A stretch of 64,000 nucleotides of DNA from Cyathus striatus (taxonomy: Eukaryota; Basidiomycota; Agaricomycetes; Agaricales; Nidulariaceae). The notes below the pieces were generated by a model. That model searched no databases and was not told where the DNA came from. It saw nothing but the letters and a program-made list of their open reading frames with translations. Positions 1-12,310 of this stretch are shown here, piece after piece (position 1 is the first letter of the stretch; each line of letters begins with the position of its first letter). The stretch covers positions 1,860,001 to 1,924,000 of the forward strand of contig JAOVFP010000004.1 in assembly GCA_025738555.1 (NCBI GenBank), in the 5' to 3' direction. Made by a program: the position numbers and the translations under genes.

Positions 1-1340
1 AGGACATGCCATTGTTTCTAATAATAGGACTCCATTGTTCCTCACACTCATTGTTCAGAACAATGCCTATGCATTTGATTACTAAGGACATGCCATTGTT
101 TCTAATAATAAGACTCCATTGTTCTTTTGCTGTTATATCCATGTCCAGATATACCATGCCAACATTACTGAAGGTTCCCATGCAACCATTGAACACACCT
201 GGTCCATTCCTGGAATGTACCCACTATGGGTTTACACTTCCCAATGTTCCTGCCTGGGAATGTACCTGGAACCTGTCGGGTTTTCTATTGGGTATCCCAG
301 ATATGTAGTTTCTCCTATGATGGCCTCACTGCATCATTATTATATTACTCCTCTCTTCCATTCTCACTTATATGTTTCATTATGGCCTTTGTAGTTTAGT
401 TTCTTATTCTTCATTATGAGCATGTCATTTGCACCCCTACTCTGCTTTGCCCAGCTTTTATATTCTACTTATCCCTTTGACTTACTCTGAGTATTATACT
501 TCTACATTTGTACCTACAGGTTCCTACTTAGTATAAGTAGTCTTCCAGATGTACTAAGTAGTCATCAGTATTCATATCAACTTTATACACTTCTTCCTAC
601 ACTTAAGTTCTGAAACCCACTCTGGGTTTTCCTTTGGGTTTCCCTCCTGCTGCCTAGTGTAGTGGTGAAGCCTCCTCTCATACTCTGGAAATGTTTCCTT
701 TCATTGTATATTGTCTTCTGTGAAATATGAACCATTCCCTGGGGATATCCAGGTGGCACAGCACATAAGCTGAAGCCATGGTTCTTTTCTGCACTCCCAC
801 TCTACATTCTGCACCCATACTCACTTTGGGTTTCCATTACAGTTCTTCTGCACCCTCCAGGCATCTTCGCATTCATTTCCCAGTAGGAAGGGAATCAGTA
901 TGTAACATTTGCACCCATTGTGCAGAACAATGTCCTCCTATTCACCCATTGTCTTCATGTCCATTGTTTGTCAGGATCTATAAATAGAATTTCATTGTTC
1001 ATCACCAGAACAATGTAATGCTATTTCCATCAGCATTGTTCAAGATCTGACTCATCTCCTCGAACACCATTGTTCTGTGCAGCCTCCACCTCAAGACAAT
1101 GGATCTACCATTACCAAATTTGAAGGACAATGCAGGATTGGTTTTGGATAGGATTAGTCAGCAGTAGGGGGAAAACAGCATAAAAGGAGAGAGGAATTGA
1201 GCCTTAGACAGTAGTTTTATCCATTACCAAATAGCCTGCCACTAGCTTGGATCTTACTCACCTGTTCATCCCCAGTAGTTATTCTTACATATTAAATACA
1301 GAATCTATTGTGCTTTTCTTCAGTTTTATTAGTAATGTAA
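1..1340. repeat. Dispersed CpG-poor repeat rich in CATTGTTC motifs
   Basis: No gene is recognisable. The octamer CATTGTTC and its complement GAACAATG, plus one-base variants, recur through positions 1-200 and 920-1130, and a stretch of about 38 bp at the left edge recurs near position 88. Positions 130-960 match positions 47270-48055 in inverted orientation, so this is a copy of a dispersed repeat. This copy reads TG or CA at many sites where the distant copy keeps CG. The part near 1140-1340 has a TATA-like CATAAAAGG and could be part of an LTR, but the left end lies outside the window and no partner LTR or target duplication was found. Confidence 0.7.
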
Positions 1341-2842
1341 ACAATGCAACTCAACTCAACTCAATGTAACATAACTCAACTCAACATATTGAATCTCAAT
1401 GTCACTTTTTATCATATCTATTCAGTAGCAGCACATATTAGTTTATGCACTGCAGCCACCAAGCCACAGTCAGAAACAACCAAGGCCCTCAACTTCATTT
1501 TGACCTTCACCACAGCACCAATCTTTATATACAGCCTTTGCTGTACATACAAGCTTTCTTAGTGTTTCTAGCAGTCACTGTTACCCTATACAGCTTTAGC
1601 TGTATACTCTAGAAACTCCCACAGTTCATCTCTTATTTACAGCCTTCGCTGTACCATACCAGTCATGGGCCAAGTTCTAAGCAAATCTAGCAAAGCCCCA
1701 CAGTTCATCTCTCATTTACAGTCTTTACTGTATATTCCATATCATAGGAGTTTTCAGGAATACATATGATCAGTATCCCTTGACCCCCAGGTGCTAGGTA
1801 TGAATAAAGTCACTTCCTGCCAAACACCTAAGGTATCTATTACCTTGAACAACACTATAAGCCATGTTGCCAAAAGATTTTGCAACTCACAGATAGCTGA
1901 TGTAAGTATGTGGCAGTGTGTCATGAAAAAACTTACGTTGTTTTATGGGGGGATATTCTGATGGTATCTAAGATATAGGCTGCCAAGGGTGCTTAAGTGA
2001 GGTTTATTCAAGTTTTTGAAGTTTGGAGAGGGGTCTTGAGGCCTCTACAGACTTCAAAATCTATTGACTGTCTGTAAGTCCAACTTATTTGAAATTTTGG
2101 TAAGTGAGGTTAAGTGGGCTTTGGAATCTCAGCACACAGTCACCTATAGCAATCTATTCAGAGAAACCTCCAATAGATCCTTATGGGAAGGTATCCAATG
2201 TTAACACATAATTCTATTGAACATGAAGCATATGTACCAAGTGCTTGGCACATACTTACACTCCTGGCTGCTGACTTTTTTGCTGTTTGCAAAATCTGTC
2301 CAAATTGGACATCAATACCTTTAAATATTGACTGAACATTTTGGCTGTCATTCTGCCTGAGTCATTATTAATTATGCACATTCATTTTTATTATTAGTAA
2401 GTAACACTATGAAATTCAATTGAAGTTTACTACTATTGTATAAGCTTCACCTGAACTTCAGAGTATTTTCACTGAATATCACTGAGCAACATGAATATTA
2501 GGTAAAAAATTCACTTGATATCCACATAAAGGTTCACCTGATTTTTATGTGTAAGGGAGGGGAGCATAAAGAACTCATATAATCATTGAGGTCCTTCTGT
2601 ATACTAAATATAATAGGGGTGATTTTAAATTCAGTTTGATATTGAAAGAAATTGATATATATGAATCCTCAAACTTACTAAATTTTATTACATAAAAACC
2701 ATATTTATATCAACTTAATGAAATTCATATGCTACAGTATCAAGTGTGTAGAGGAACTTTTGCTATTGTTCTAAAGCTAAATGTTTAAAAAACTCAAAAA
2801 AAAAAAGGCTAGTTTATTGAACTATATCTATAGCAATAAAAT
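1341..2842. other. AT-rich intergenic stretch with short degenerate repeats
   Basis: No supported gene. Between about 1520 and 1740 a unit containing CCACAGTTCATCTCT followed by TTTACAG and GCTGTA occurs at least twice with weaker partial copies. Near 1345-1390 there is a short ACTCA-rich run. The remainder is AT-rich and holds only short open frames without recognisable domains. Confidence 0.5.
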
Positions 2843-5800
2843 CTACTTAAAATCATTGTATAACTTCTTCAACCCCAAATATTTACTGAATAATGTCCCA
2901 ATCTTATTCTTTTTCCTAATGTCTGAAACAGATACACACTGATTATGATTTAGTAAAATTATTATTACTCTTTCTGAATAATTTGCAATAGCAACTGTGT
3001 TATTGTCCATAACAATTAAATGGGAATATTTAGGTCTAAAAGAAGGAGGAAGCCAAAATAATTTCTTTCCTGCTTTTATGACCCAGTGATTTACCACCAG
3101 ATCCAAATTAGTATCAAAGAATTCAGAAAACAAATCCAGTTCAGTGAATGTTGACATGGAAAAAACCTGATTGTTATTGATAACAATACAGTTTAGATTA
3201 ATATTAAACCTGATCATTTCTATGCAATTATTTAAATACCAGACATGTATGCAAGTACCATTTTGAACACACCACACTCTGACTGTCTTGTCACTTGAGC
3301 CAGAAACAATAGTTGTCCCATCCTGTGAGATGGCAACTGATGAGACTGATTCTGAATGGCCTATCAGCTCACTGAGAAGTTTTCCACTATGTGAATTCCA
3401 CACTCTGACTGTCCTGTTACTTGAGCCAGAAACAATAGTTGTCCCATCCTGTGAGATAGCAACTGATAAGACTGAGCTTGAATGGCCTTTCAGCTCATTG
3501 AGAAGTTTTCCACTATGTGAATTCCACACTCTGACTGTCCCATCACTTGAGCCAGAAACAATAGTTGTCCCATCATGTGAGATGGCAATTGATATGACAA
3601 AGCCTGAATAATCTTTTAGTTTGTTGAGAACTTTTCCACTATGTGAATTCCACACTCTGACTGTCCCATCATCTGAGCCAGAAACAATAACTGACCCATC
3701 CTGTAAGATGGCAACTGATGAGACTGATTCTGAATGACCTTTTAGCTCATTGAGAAGTTTTCCATTATGTGACTTCCATACTCTGATTGTCTTGTCATGT
3801 GAGCCAGAAACAATAGTTTTCCCATCCTGTGAGATGGCAACTGATGAGACTGATTCTGAATGGCCTTTTATCTTATTGAGAAGTTTTCCACTATGTAAAT
3901 TCCACACTCTGATTGTCTTGTCACATGAGCCAGAAACAATAGTTGTCCCATCCTGTGAGATAGCAACTGATAAGACTGAGCTTGAATGGCCTTTCAGCTT
4001 ATTGAGATGTTTTCCACTATGGGAATTCCATACCCTGACTGTCCCATTACTTGAGCCAGAAACAATAATTGCTCCATCCTGTGAAGTAGCAACTGAGTGA
4101 ACCTTTGATATATAGCTTTTCAGCCTACTGAGAAGTTTTCCACTATGTGAATTCCACACTCTGATTGTCTCACCAGAGCCAGAAACAACAGTTGACCCAT
4201 CCTGTGAGATGGCAACTGACATGACTGAGGATAAATTACATTTTAGCTCATTGAGAAGTTTCCCACTATGTGAATTCCACACTCTGACTGTTGTGTCACT
4301 TGAGCCAGAAACAATAATTGTCCCATCATGTGAGATGGCAACTGCTGAGACTGATTCTGAATGGCCTTTTAGCTCATTGAGAAGTTTTCCACTATGTGAA
4401 TTCCACACTCTGACTGTCTGGTCTCTTGAGCCAGAAACAATAGTTTTTCCATTATGTGAGATTGCAACTGATAAGATTCCATCTGAATGACCTTTAAGAA
4501 CTTGTACACATGAATCCCAGTACTTGTTGTATCCTTGAATACATTTTGCTGTATTTAATTGATCTTGATATATCTTATACAATAATGTTTTTTGTGGAGT
4601 GAATAAAAGTGCAGATTGGTAAATTTGCAATGGATAGTCCTTAATTAGCTTATAGTTATGTAGAATAAAGCTCTCAGTATCTTCCAACAACTCCACACAT
4701 TGAGGTGTAAAAGTAAACTAAATTAAATTATTAGCAAAAATTAATCTCAATGAAAAGCTATACTTACTGGCAGATTTTTTATAAGTCTTATGCCTTCTAA
4801 TGCTCTTGGCAGTTGACCATATAGTGATATGACTTCAAGCCACTGTAATAAATATTTCAATATAAAAGTGGTTGCCAGCTGATTTAGATTTTCATCTAAT
4901 AATCCTTCTCGAATATGAAAAATCCAATATGTAGCTGCATAACCAACCCCATCTATCATATCATGAATATATATATCTTTGTTTGCGGTGGACATGTCTT
5001 CAACATTGCAAATATTTACTTTGAGAGTACTCATAAGTGTATGCAAACAATGTGTTGCAATAAGTGTGTGATGTTTTTGTGTCAATGTAAAATCTTGGAT
5101 CAAAACATCGTTCAAAATTGGTAAGAAAATCGTGAAATGATAAATGAAATATATGGATTGGAAGATCTGAATTTGATGGTGGCACAAGTAGTACTGCCTT
5201 CAGATTCTGAAGGATTTTATAGATGTTATGACCATTGTGAGTCAATCTCAGAATTTGCAATATTCCTTGAATTGTTAAGTTATTATACCCTAATATAATA
5301 ATTGCCATAATAGCTTTAAATACATCTTCTTTCCAGTATGATGATTGTGAAGCTAGTAAAAGGATTTTCATATACATGTGATCAAGTGATCCATATGCAT
5401 CCATGTCATTTGATTTAACATATCTATTCTCAAGAATCATTCTTAGTTTGTCCTGTACCCCAATTCCAATACCATCATTAATAAATTTCACTGCTGTAGT
5501 TGCTGCAATAAACAAGCCAGAACAGATTTCAATCAGTTCATTCATTTCATTTGGCTTTGGCCATGGTTTCTTAATGGGCATTTCACTAATCTCATGTTCT
5601 ATGTACAATCTAATATCACCATTGACCTTTTCTGTTTCAATGTTATGTAAAACAAAAGGATTTGTCAAGGATTCCACTGTTTTAGTTTGGAATATGTATT
5701 CAAGAGATGCCTCAGGTCGACTAGTAACAAAGAATTTGACTGGAAAGGTATACTTGCTGAGATTGTCAGCTAACACTCTGATAATATGTGCTTGCATGTC

Positions 5801-6657
5801 TTGCTGACATTCATCCAGTGCATCAAGGACAATCACTATTGTAATATTTCTTAAATTTTTTTTTATATCCACAATTGGATTCAAAATAAGCTTCTGCAAC
5901 TGAATTGAGAGAGTTGAGTGGAGAATTGAAAGGTCAGATCCAACTTCTTCTAATATCTTTTGTTTCAATGGTGGAAGTTGTTTTCCAAGTTGATAAGCTA
6001 TAGTTTGAACTACATTTGTAGACTCACTCCTATTTAAGTGATCCCTAGAGAAAAAGAAAGAGGCTCCATTCTTGTGATATTTATGAGCCACACTATGAGC
6101 CACAGTTGATTTTCCAGTTCCTGCAAGCCCAGAAAGCCAGTATATGGATGCTTTTTCAGTTGAAGCAATCCAATTATCAATATCTTTCAACAGATCTACT
6201 CGAGTACCAGTGGTGCATCCAGTAGCTTTTTCCCTTTCAGTGGAGTTATAAGCAGCACCAAAGATTGGGTTTAATTTCTCTGCTAGCAAATCATTTGTTT
6301 CTTTGAACATGTTATGATAAATATTTGTGATTGAAGAAGCATTGTTAATTGTTGTATCTTTTATGTTGGTGTTTCCAATAGCTCCTGTGAGTACTTGAGG
6401 CCCTGTACTTATTGTATTCTTCTCCTATTATATGTGAGACAGAAATATAGTAATAAAATAGCTTCAGTTGGACTTACAATTGTAATAGATGTTGTATGTG
6501 GTACATGGGACAACATAGGACTTAATACTTCAGTCTCTGATTGAAGGGAATGATCTTCTGCTTGTACATGAGAAGATGGAGTATGATTCCCTTTGGCATC
6601 AATCAAGTAAGGGTTACTGGCTTTTTGATTTCTGATTTTCTTGAATGGTTGAGACAT
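2843..6657 (-). CDS. NACHT-WD40 fungal NLR (STAND receptor), one frameshift
   Basis: STAND NTPase of the HET-E/NWD type: by family knowledge an intracellular sensor in which WD40 repeats bind a ligand and the NACHT domain oligomerises. Three exons: 6657-6478, 6424-4768 and 4717-2843, joined by 53-bp and 50-bp GT-AG introns in phase 0. The NACHT domain shows Walker A GLAGTGKST, Walker B IVIVLDALDE and the TSRPE motif. Exon 3 carries ten WD40 repeats of about 42 residues, each ending (T)VRVW or (T)IRVW, then a non-repeat tail. Exon 2 is 1657 nt, one base more than 552 codons. The reading frame changes at a run of five A on the coding strand (5074-5078), between FYID and HHTLIATHC; four A would keep one frame of about 1236 residues. 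It is therefore a recent pseudogene, a sequencing error or a slippage site. The ends of the protein are otherwise open. Confidence 0.9.
3262..4500 (-). repeat. Ten near-identical WD40-coding repeats (about 126 bp each)
   Basis: Each unit encodes a WD40 blade built on GHSxSVxSVAISxDGTTIVSG, then the VRVW end and a linker NSHSGKLLNELK. Units are far more alike than unrelated WD40 blades, and one (around 4170) is a codon shorter. This is the pattern called high internal conservation in NWD genes, where units are shuffled by recombination and the variable positions lie on the binding face. Confidence 0.9.
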
Positions 6658-9600
6658 TTTGATCTGCTTGTGCGTGTTGTGCTACTTGTAACGTATATGA
6701 ATGGAGGGGGATTCTATCATATCATGACCCATATATATGTCGATTGTGGATGCTATGCGTGCATATCAATCAAGGATTAATAGATCAATTACATTGGCTT
6801 CAATGTCAATCTATCTAACTTTGGATGAACAACTGGTATTTTTATGATGAAACTTAGCTATTGTGCGATAGCATCGCTTAAAACAACGCTCAAGCCGATG
6901 ATATATGCATCTTTTGATACCTTAAATTAGATGTTCCCTCACGCTCGCAAGTGTCGCTACTTAAAGACAATGCTAAAGATAGAGATACTCCCACAAGCTG
7001 TCTTTCCACCCAAACTACTGGCTCTCGATAAGTACTCTGGTTTCGACGTGAACGAGATATTATATTATTTTTAAAGACCCAGTTAAACTGCAGCAATTCT
7101 GCCCACTTGCTGCCCGCCGAACTTGGAATATCACCGAACTCTTCGGCATTTCCCGTTCGCCTACCTGCTCTTCCTACCAAAAGATACAACGCACTGCCAC
7201 CAACGCACGTCGAACCAACCAACCTCCTTCCCCCAAACGATGGCCCTTGGGCTGTAGTGACTCAAATCTTCCCAGCTACCTCGAGCTCATTGGTGATCCT
7301 ACACGTGAGAATAATCTGAACGTCGATTTGGAAGAGGAAGTACTACTACATGCGTCCACTGGGGCTGTAGCTATGAGTTCGTCTCCTGATGTCAACCCTC
7401 CGCGTATTTCCTAATTCATGTAATAGCATATCGAGCCCGTTTCGGGGTGCTCACATCTGGTGTGCTGTTCCAAGACGCATACGCAGGGAAGGGGTGGCAG
7501 GAGCAACAGGGTATGTATACGTTTCTTCCTTGCGTATACACCCGTTCTTCTCCCAGCCCCCTTTATTCCTTGACTGTCCTCATCCTCATCTTACATCCTT
7601 CCCTCAGTGACTTCCTTCCTGTCCTCCCCTTCCTCCTCCGTTTCTTTTCCTCCATCCATCCCTCTCCTTTCGTCATTTCCTCTCTTCGCCCTCTTCGCCC
7701 TTCCCATCCTCTTTATCCCCACCTACTACCTCTATCTTCTTCTCTTCTTTACCAACTCAAGCTAATCTTGTCTATACATAGTAACTTGACAAGAACCACT
7801 CACACACGCATTCAGATCGAACCCGAGTAGGAGAGGCCCAGCACCATACATCTATCCTGCGCACAACACGATAAGGCGTGCGTTTTATTCCGGTGGAATG
7901 GGGAGTGGTGTCGCATGCTTCGCTGGTGAGGTCGGTAAAGGTATGTATAGGAATCTCTTACTTATCCACTACTCTCTTCTCTCCCGCCTTTTCGACTCTT
8001 TCCCCTTTCTCGTTCCGCTCTTGTTCCTCTCCTCTTTCTCTTCTGCCTTATTTTCAGACCGTATTTACGCCACCTCTAGGAACGACCACAGATGGTGACA
8101 CTTCAATCGCGCACGCTCATGCTCCGAGAAGCTCTTTGCTTACAACCTCCGTCGTTGTCTTCTCCCCACTCCCCACTCTCTCATGCGTCTCCTGCATTCA
8201 TGACCACAGGAGACAAGAATGACCACGTCACCCTACACGCTTATACTATCTTACCAATCCCCACGTAGGCCGAATGTTTTGTCCACTCATACCTCCCGAC
8301 AGCCTCTTTCGACGCTCTACGTACGCAACACCCCAGCTGACACCGATATTGTCATCATTACCAGGCTTCAGAATCCCCAAATCGGAGACCTGAGCTATCT
8401 CAGTTTGAGTCGCAGCGCCTAGCCCTCAACGTGGAGTGCGTGTGCTCATAGACATCTGGTGGCAGGATCGATCCAAAGGGCTTTAAAGACCACAATTGGA
8501 GGGCTAGTGAGGTTGATGCGACGTTAGTGGAGCCCCGCGGAATGTGAGCGTGTGTTTGGGACAGCTGAGGAGATGGGCATGGTGCGGCGAGGGGTGACGA
8601 TGAAGGCTACCTGAACGCTTCCAACACGATTTGCAGGGGCTTCGCTCTTGCAGCTTGCTTCAAAGAAATCAGCTCGGGATGCACTACGGTGCCATATCGA
8701 GGGGTCACGTGAGCAGTTATCATATTGTTCCTCAAAAACTTTCTGGGTCGGGGAAAATGGCTGTATATGCGAAGGTGGTTGATGAACACCTTCGTCCAAT
8801 CATGTACATCGAATACAGATACCCCATCTTTAGCCTCTCCCTCTCTCTTACTCTGTGAAGTGCTTACCGTGGAACATCAAATTTTGGATCCTCCCTTGTC
8901 ACCACCCTCCATGTTCCCTCAACTTCAGCACGCACACATACCGTGCCCCCCCCCCCCCCCCCCCCGCACCCTTTCGCGCTATGGCTTTGCCATGGCAGGT
9001 TCATTGACAGCCTCTTACGACACACTACATCCCCATGGGTCCTTCATTGGCACTATAGTGCATTGTGGGGGTCTGGATGACGAGGTGTGATATCGCAAAG
9101 TAAACTACTATGAGCTTCGTTGTCGCTCCAAGTTATCTCCGGACGCGACTTCGTCCCCAGACTGGGGCTTCATGCCAACCAACCTGAAGTGTCCCAGCTA
9201 TGCTGTGGAGGGCAGGAAGAGAGTTAGAGACGCGACAACGTTTGAATGACATACCGTTTACTGGGGAATGGAGGGTGGGACGCTTTGTGTTAGTCATAAG
9301 GAGTCTCCCTATTGATACCAATGCAAGTACTTAGACCAGGAGGATTATATGTGTGATTGAGGGATGTATTGTTGGTGACGATAGACAGAATAACTAGGGA
9401 GACTTGCCCTTACACTAGAAGTGAATTCCAGATAATACTCTACGACTTTGCGCTATGATGTACTGGGGAAGTATGCCAGGGTGGGAGGAGAGTTACAGGT
9501 GCGGGGATCTTGTTGAATATCGTGTCGTATTTTACCATGTATGTACTACCTTATGTTACGACAAGGATTTCGAGGTACGTCATGATACCTGTAGGTGATA

Positions 9601-11086
9601 AATCTAGGGTTATACGTGATACATCCAAGATTGATTCGTTGAAGCACAAGCCATCCTCGTAATTGTCCTCGCAGTTGACGTCGACGTCGTCCATATCCCC
9701 TACTCTCCTTCCTACTTCCTACATCTCCGACCCAGTTTTCCAACCGCGCACTTTCGCCCATCCACTTCCCTACATCGAATTCAGAACAGGCCCTCCATAA
9801 CCTTAACACGTATCACTCGCAAACTCGAGCCCCCCTGCAGTCGAACTAACACCCTCACACCCCGTCGGCCAACTACAAAAGCTATCCAGGCTCTCAGATC
9901 AACGTTGATCTAGGCTCTGTTTTGAGGATTCTGAAAGCCCAGAGATGGTGGAGACGATGGTTGGCCTTGGGATGTTGAAGATGTACAGCTTGTCGTAGAG
10001 GTCGATGGGCATCGGTAGTTACGTGACAGTAACTTGTACTTCTAGCGAGGTAATGTGGTTGTAGACTACGATGACGTTGGGGGTTATCAAGGAGAAGGGG
10101 AGGGAGAGTGTAATGGGAGGGAAGTTACCCAGTGCTACTGTTCATCTGCGATGAGTTGCGTGGAGTAGGTTGGATACGGTACTACGAGGGAGACAGGGCT
10201 CGACTCGTAAGAACGCACGAGCGTATGGCTATATGCAAGGTTAGCACTTCAAACGTTACAAAGTACTGCAATGAAACACACCTCCGCTAAAACATAGACC
10301 GCTTCGCGTCTCGCTATGTCCATCAAATGTAACTCACTGCGATGCGAAGGGATGCTTATGATCCACATCTCTTGAGAGACGTACACGTCATACATAGAAC
10401 GGTGTTTGTCCTAGCCTGCCATGTGTCGACACGACGTTCACCTGTCCTCTAGTCCTAGTCAACAAAGTCAACATACGCCTCCAATCACAAAAGACAAGAT
10501 GACACGTACCACACCTTCACCCCCTCCCCGCATCCTCCAGAAACTCCCTCAGCAAGCGCATCGTTCCACAGGTCCTAGCGTTCCGTAGCAGGCTGCTCTT
10601 GTTAGTGTAAATGGACGTGTTCCATGTATTCTTTGGGAGCAGGGCCGTATGGCAGCTATACTTTGGAGTGAGAGGTGTGAAAGATTGAAGCTTGCAGAAT
10701 GAATTCGGCGAGTGGGTTGAATTGGGTTGGGTGGGGCTGGACTTCAAATTGGAGAGCGTCCCAGCCATTTCACACCCTCCCTATGCAGATAGCGAGAATT
10801 CTTAGAAGAGGGAGGTTCGAGAGCAGTTGTAGAATAAGAAAGTCAGATTCCCACGCAGTGTACTACCCCTTATGCCGTCCGGCCCCTCCCCTTCTCCTCC
10901 CCAACTTCCCCTTCCTAACCTTAACCCTAACCTCACTCCTTGCCTTTCCACCACACCATACACTTACCAGGCTTCTCCCTCGCTCTCTCCCTCGCTCTCT
11001 CCCTCCTTCCTCTCCACCACTCTCCCTCCCCCTTCTCCCTCCCCCCCCCTCTCCCCCCCACTTCTCATACTAACACCAAACCACAG
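6658..11086. other. GC-richer gene-poor stretch
   Basis: I could not recognise a gene here. Short open frames on both strands lack domain signatures. Pyrimidine-rich segments at 7540-7760, 7960-8060 and 10870-11080 resemble large intron interiors, and GTATGT motifs occur at about 7510 and 7940, so this may contain remnants of a disrupted gene, possibly the missing 5' part of the Rab fragment at its right end, but no Rab G1-G4 motif was found. There is a run of 20 C at 8946-8965 and a CTCCCTCGCTCT simple repeat at 10975-11010. A short telomere-like CCTAACCTTAACCCTAACC is present near 10915. Confidence 0.5.
8946..8965 (+). repeat. Poly-C tract, 20 bases
   Basis: Uninterrupted run of 20 cytosines inside otherwise mixed sequence. 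Length is likely unstable and difficult to sequence. Confidence 0.9.
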
Positions 11087-11364
11087 GAATTCTCTCGACA
11101 AATCCCAACCCCCGAAGCCCTCTCATTCTCCCAAAGAACAGACTCGCTCTTCATCGAAACTCCCGCTAAAACAGCACACAACGTCAAACAGCTTTCGAGG
11201 ACGTTGTCACTCGCATCCTTGAGACGCCCGAGTTGTGGGCTGGGGAGAGTGGGAAGAGTAGAGGGGGGGTTACGCGTAGTGGACGGGGTGGGGTGCCGGG
11301 TAGGGTGCAGGTTGTTGGGTCGAGTGAGCGTGAGGGGGGTGCGGAGGGGGGGTGTTCTTGTTAG
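11087..11364 (+). pseudogene. 3' end of a Rab-type small GTPase gene, broken
   Basis: After a pyrimidine-rich stretch ending CCACAG, the frame reads EFSRQIPTPEALSF then SLFIETPAKTAHNVKQ, the segment of Rab18-like proteins around the G5 motif. It continues one frame over as AFEDVVTRILETPELW and a Gly/Arg-rich tail ending GGCSC and a stop, a plausible Rab double-geranylgeranylation signal. Two faults are visible: the G5 core is PAK instead of SAK, and one base is missing between the KQ and AFEDVV segments (near 11190). No upstream exons with the P-loop or DTAGQE motif were found. I infer a decayed or truncated Rab gene; a sequencing error could explain the frame change but not the missing 5' part. 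Confidence 0.7.
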
Positions 11365-12310
11365 ATGGGAGGGGGAGACCTTTTACGACGACTTATTTGC
11401 GTTTTTTTTGTTATTACTTTTACGCATAGATCCATACATCATTGTTTTTTTTGTATAATACCCTTTTTTTCTCGTTGTATCACATAATTGCATTTTGTAT
11501 TATTTCTGCTGGTACAGAGATTCAGACTTCTAAGCTTTGTTAAGTACTTGACATGTTCTTTTCCGATTCATACTACTCATTTCATACCATCTCGACAGGT
11601 GGCGTCTGAACATGAGGAATGATCGCTATTATCTCGGAGTCAAAAGTCCTTTCTCGACACTGATACTTCATCGCGCTGAATTACCTCTGCGTTTCTACTA
11701 AGTTCTGTAACTTGTTGGAACTCGGACTATAGCTAGTGTCGTACTCTGAAGCAGGGTTCAAAGTGATTTTAATCCTAGTGACTTTGAATCACTTGATTAT
11801 AAGTTCCGTGTGTCATTACATTCTTGAAGGTCCGACGATTAATCGGGCTCCAGGCTCACTCGTAGCCTAGTCCATCTTCTCTTTATCTTAGTTTTGAAGG
11901 TAAGTACAGCTGGATTAAAAGGCGGTAACATACAAGTTCAAACGAAGTGTAGAGTAAGCACTCTGGAATCTGCCTGCACTACGAAACTCGATTCATCGGA
12001 AATGCCAAGACGTACGCGTTCCGCTCGCGTCTTCTATCTCATATTTCAATCCCTCCTACTCTCTCACACACACACATTCCTCAAAATCCGCACCTCTTTG
12101 TGCGCCCCGACACTACTCATACCCAACTCCTGCTACACGTCTAATTTTCAAAATAACTGACACAGGCTGCCCACTGAGACACAAGACTCTAAGGCCTGAG
12201 GTACATAGCTGACAAGAAACCTTGTCTCCTCGCCAATCTTCTCAACCAAGGCAAAATTATCTAGAAGTACATTCCTGCTCGTATGCTACTATCAAAGTCA
12301 CCAATTCATC
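11365..12310. other. Intergenic stretch with a repeat shared with 14.0 kb
   Basis: No gene recognised. Positions about 11560-11880 are related in the same orientation to about 14010-14385: both share the order CGATTCATACT-like, CAGAAGCCCTTTCT-like, TCGGAC(C)ATAG and TTGAAGGTC(C/T)GACG landmarks. This suggests an older duplicated segment or dispersed repeat of about 350 bp. Confidence 0.45.

Noticed and set aside
1140..1345. Possible LTR of a retrotransposon
   Set aside because: TATA-like box and an ACA end are suggestive, but no paired LTR, primer-binding site or target duplication could be shown.
3288..4490. Plus-strand open frames with repeated EPETIVVPSCE
   Set aside because: They are antisense shadows of the WD40 repeats and have no codon or domain support.
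3262..4500. CRISPR-like regular repeats
   Set aside because: Regular spacing comes from WD40 coding units; there are no unique spacers and the genome is eukaryotic.
10914..10940. Telomere-like CCTAACCTTAACCCTAACC
   Set aside because: Only about three imperfect units in mixed sequence, so not evidence of a telomere.
10872..11458. Pro/Ser/Leu-rich open frames
   Set aside because: Produced by pyrimidine-rich intron-like sequence and by wrong-frame reading of the Rab fragment.
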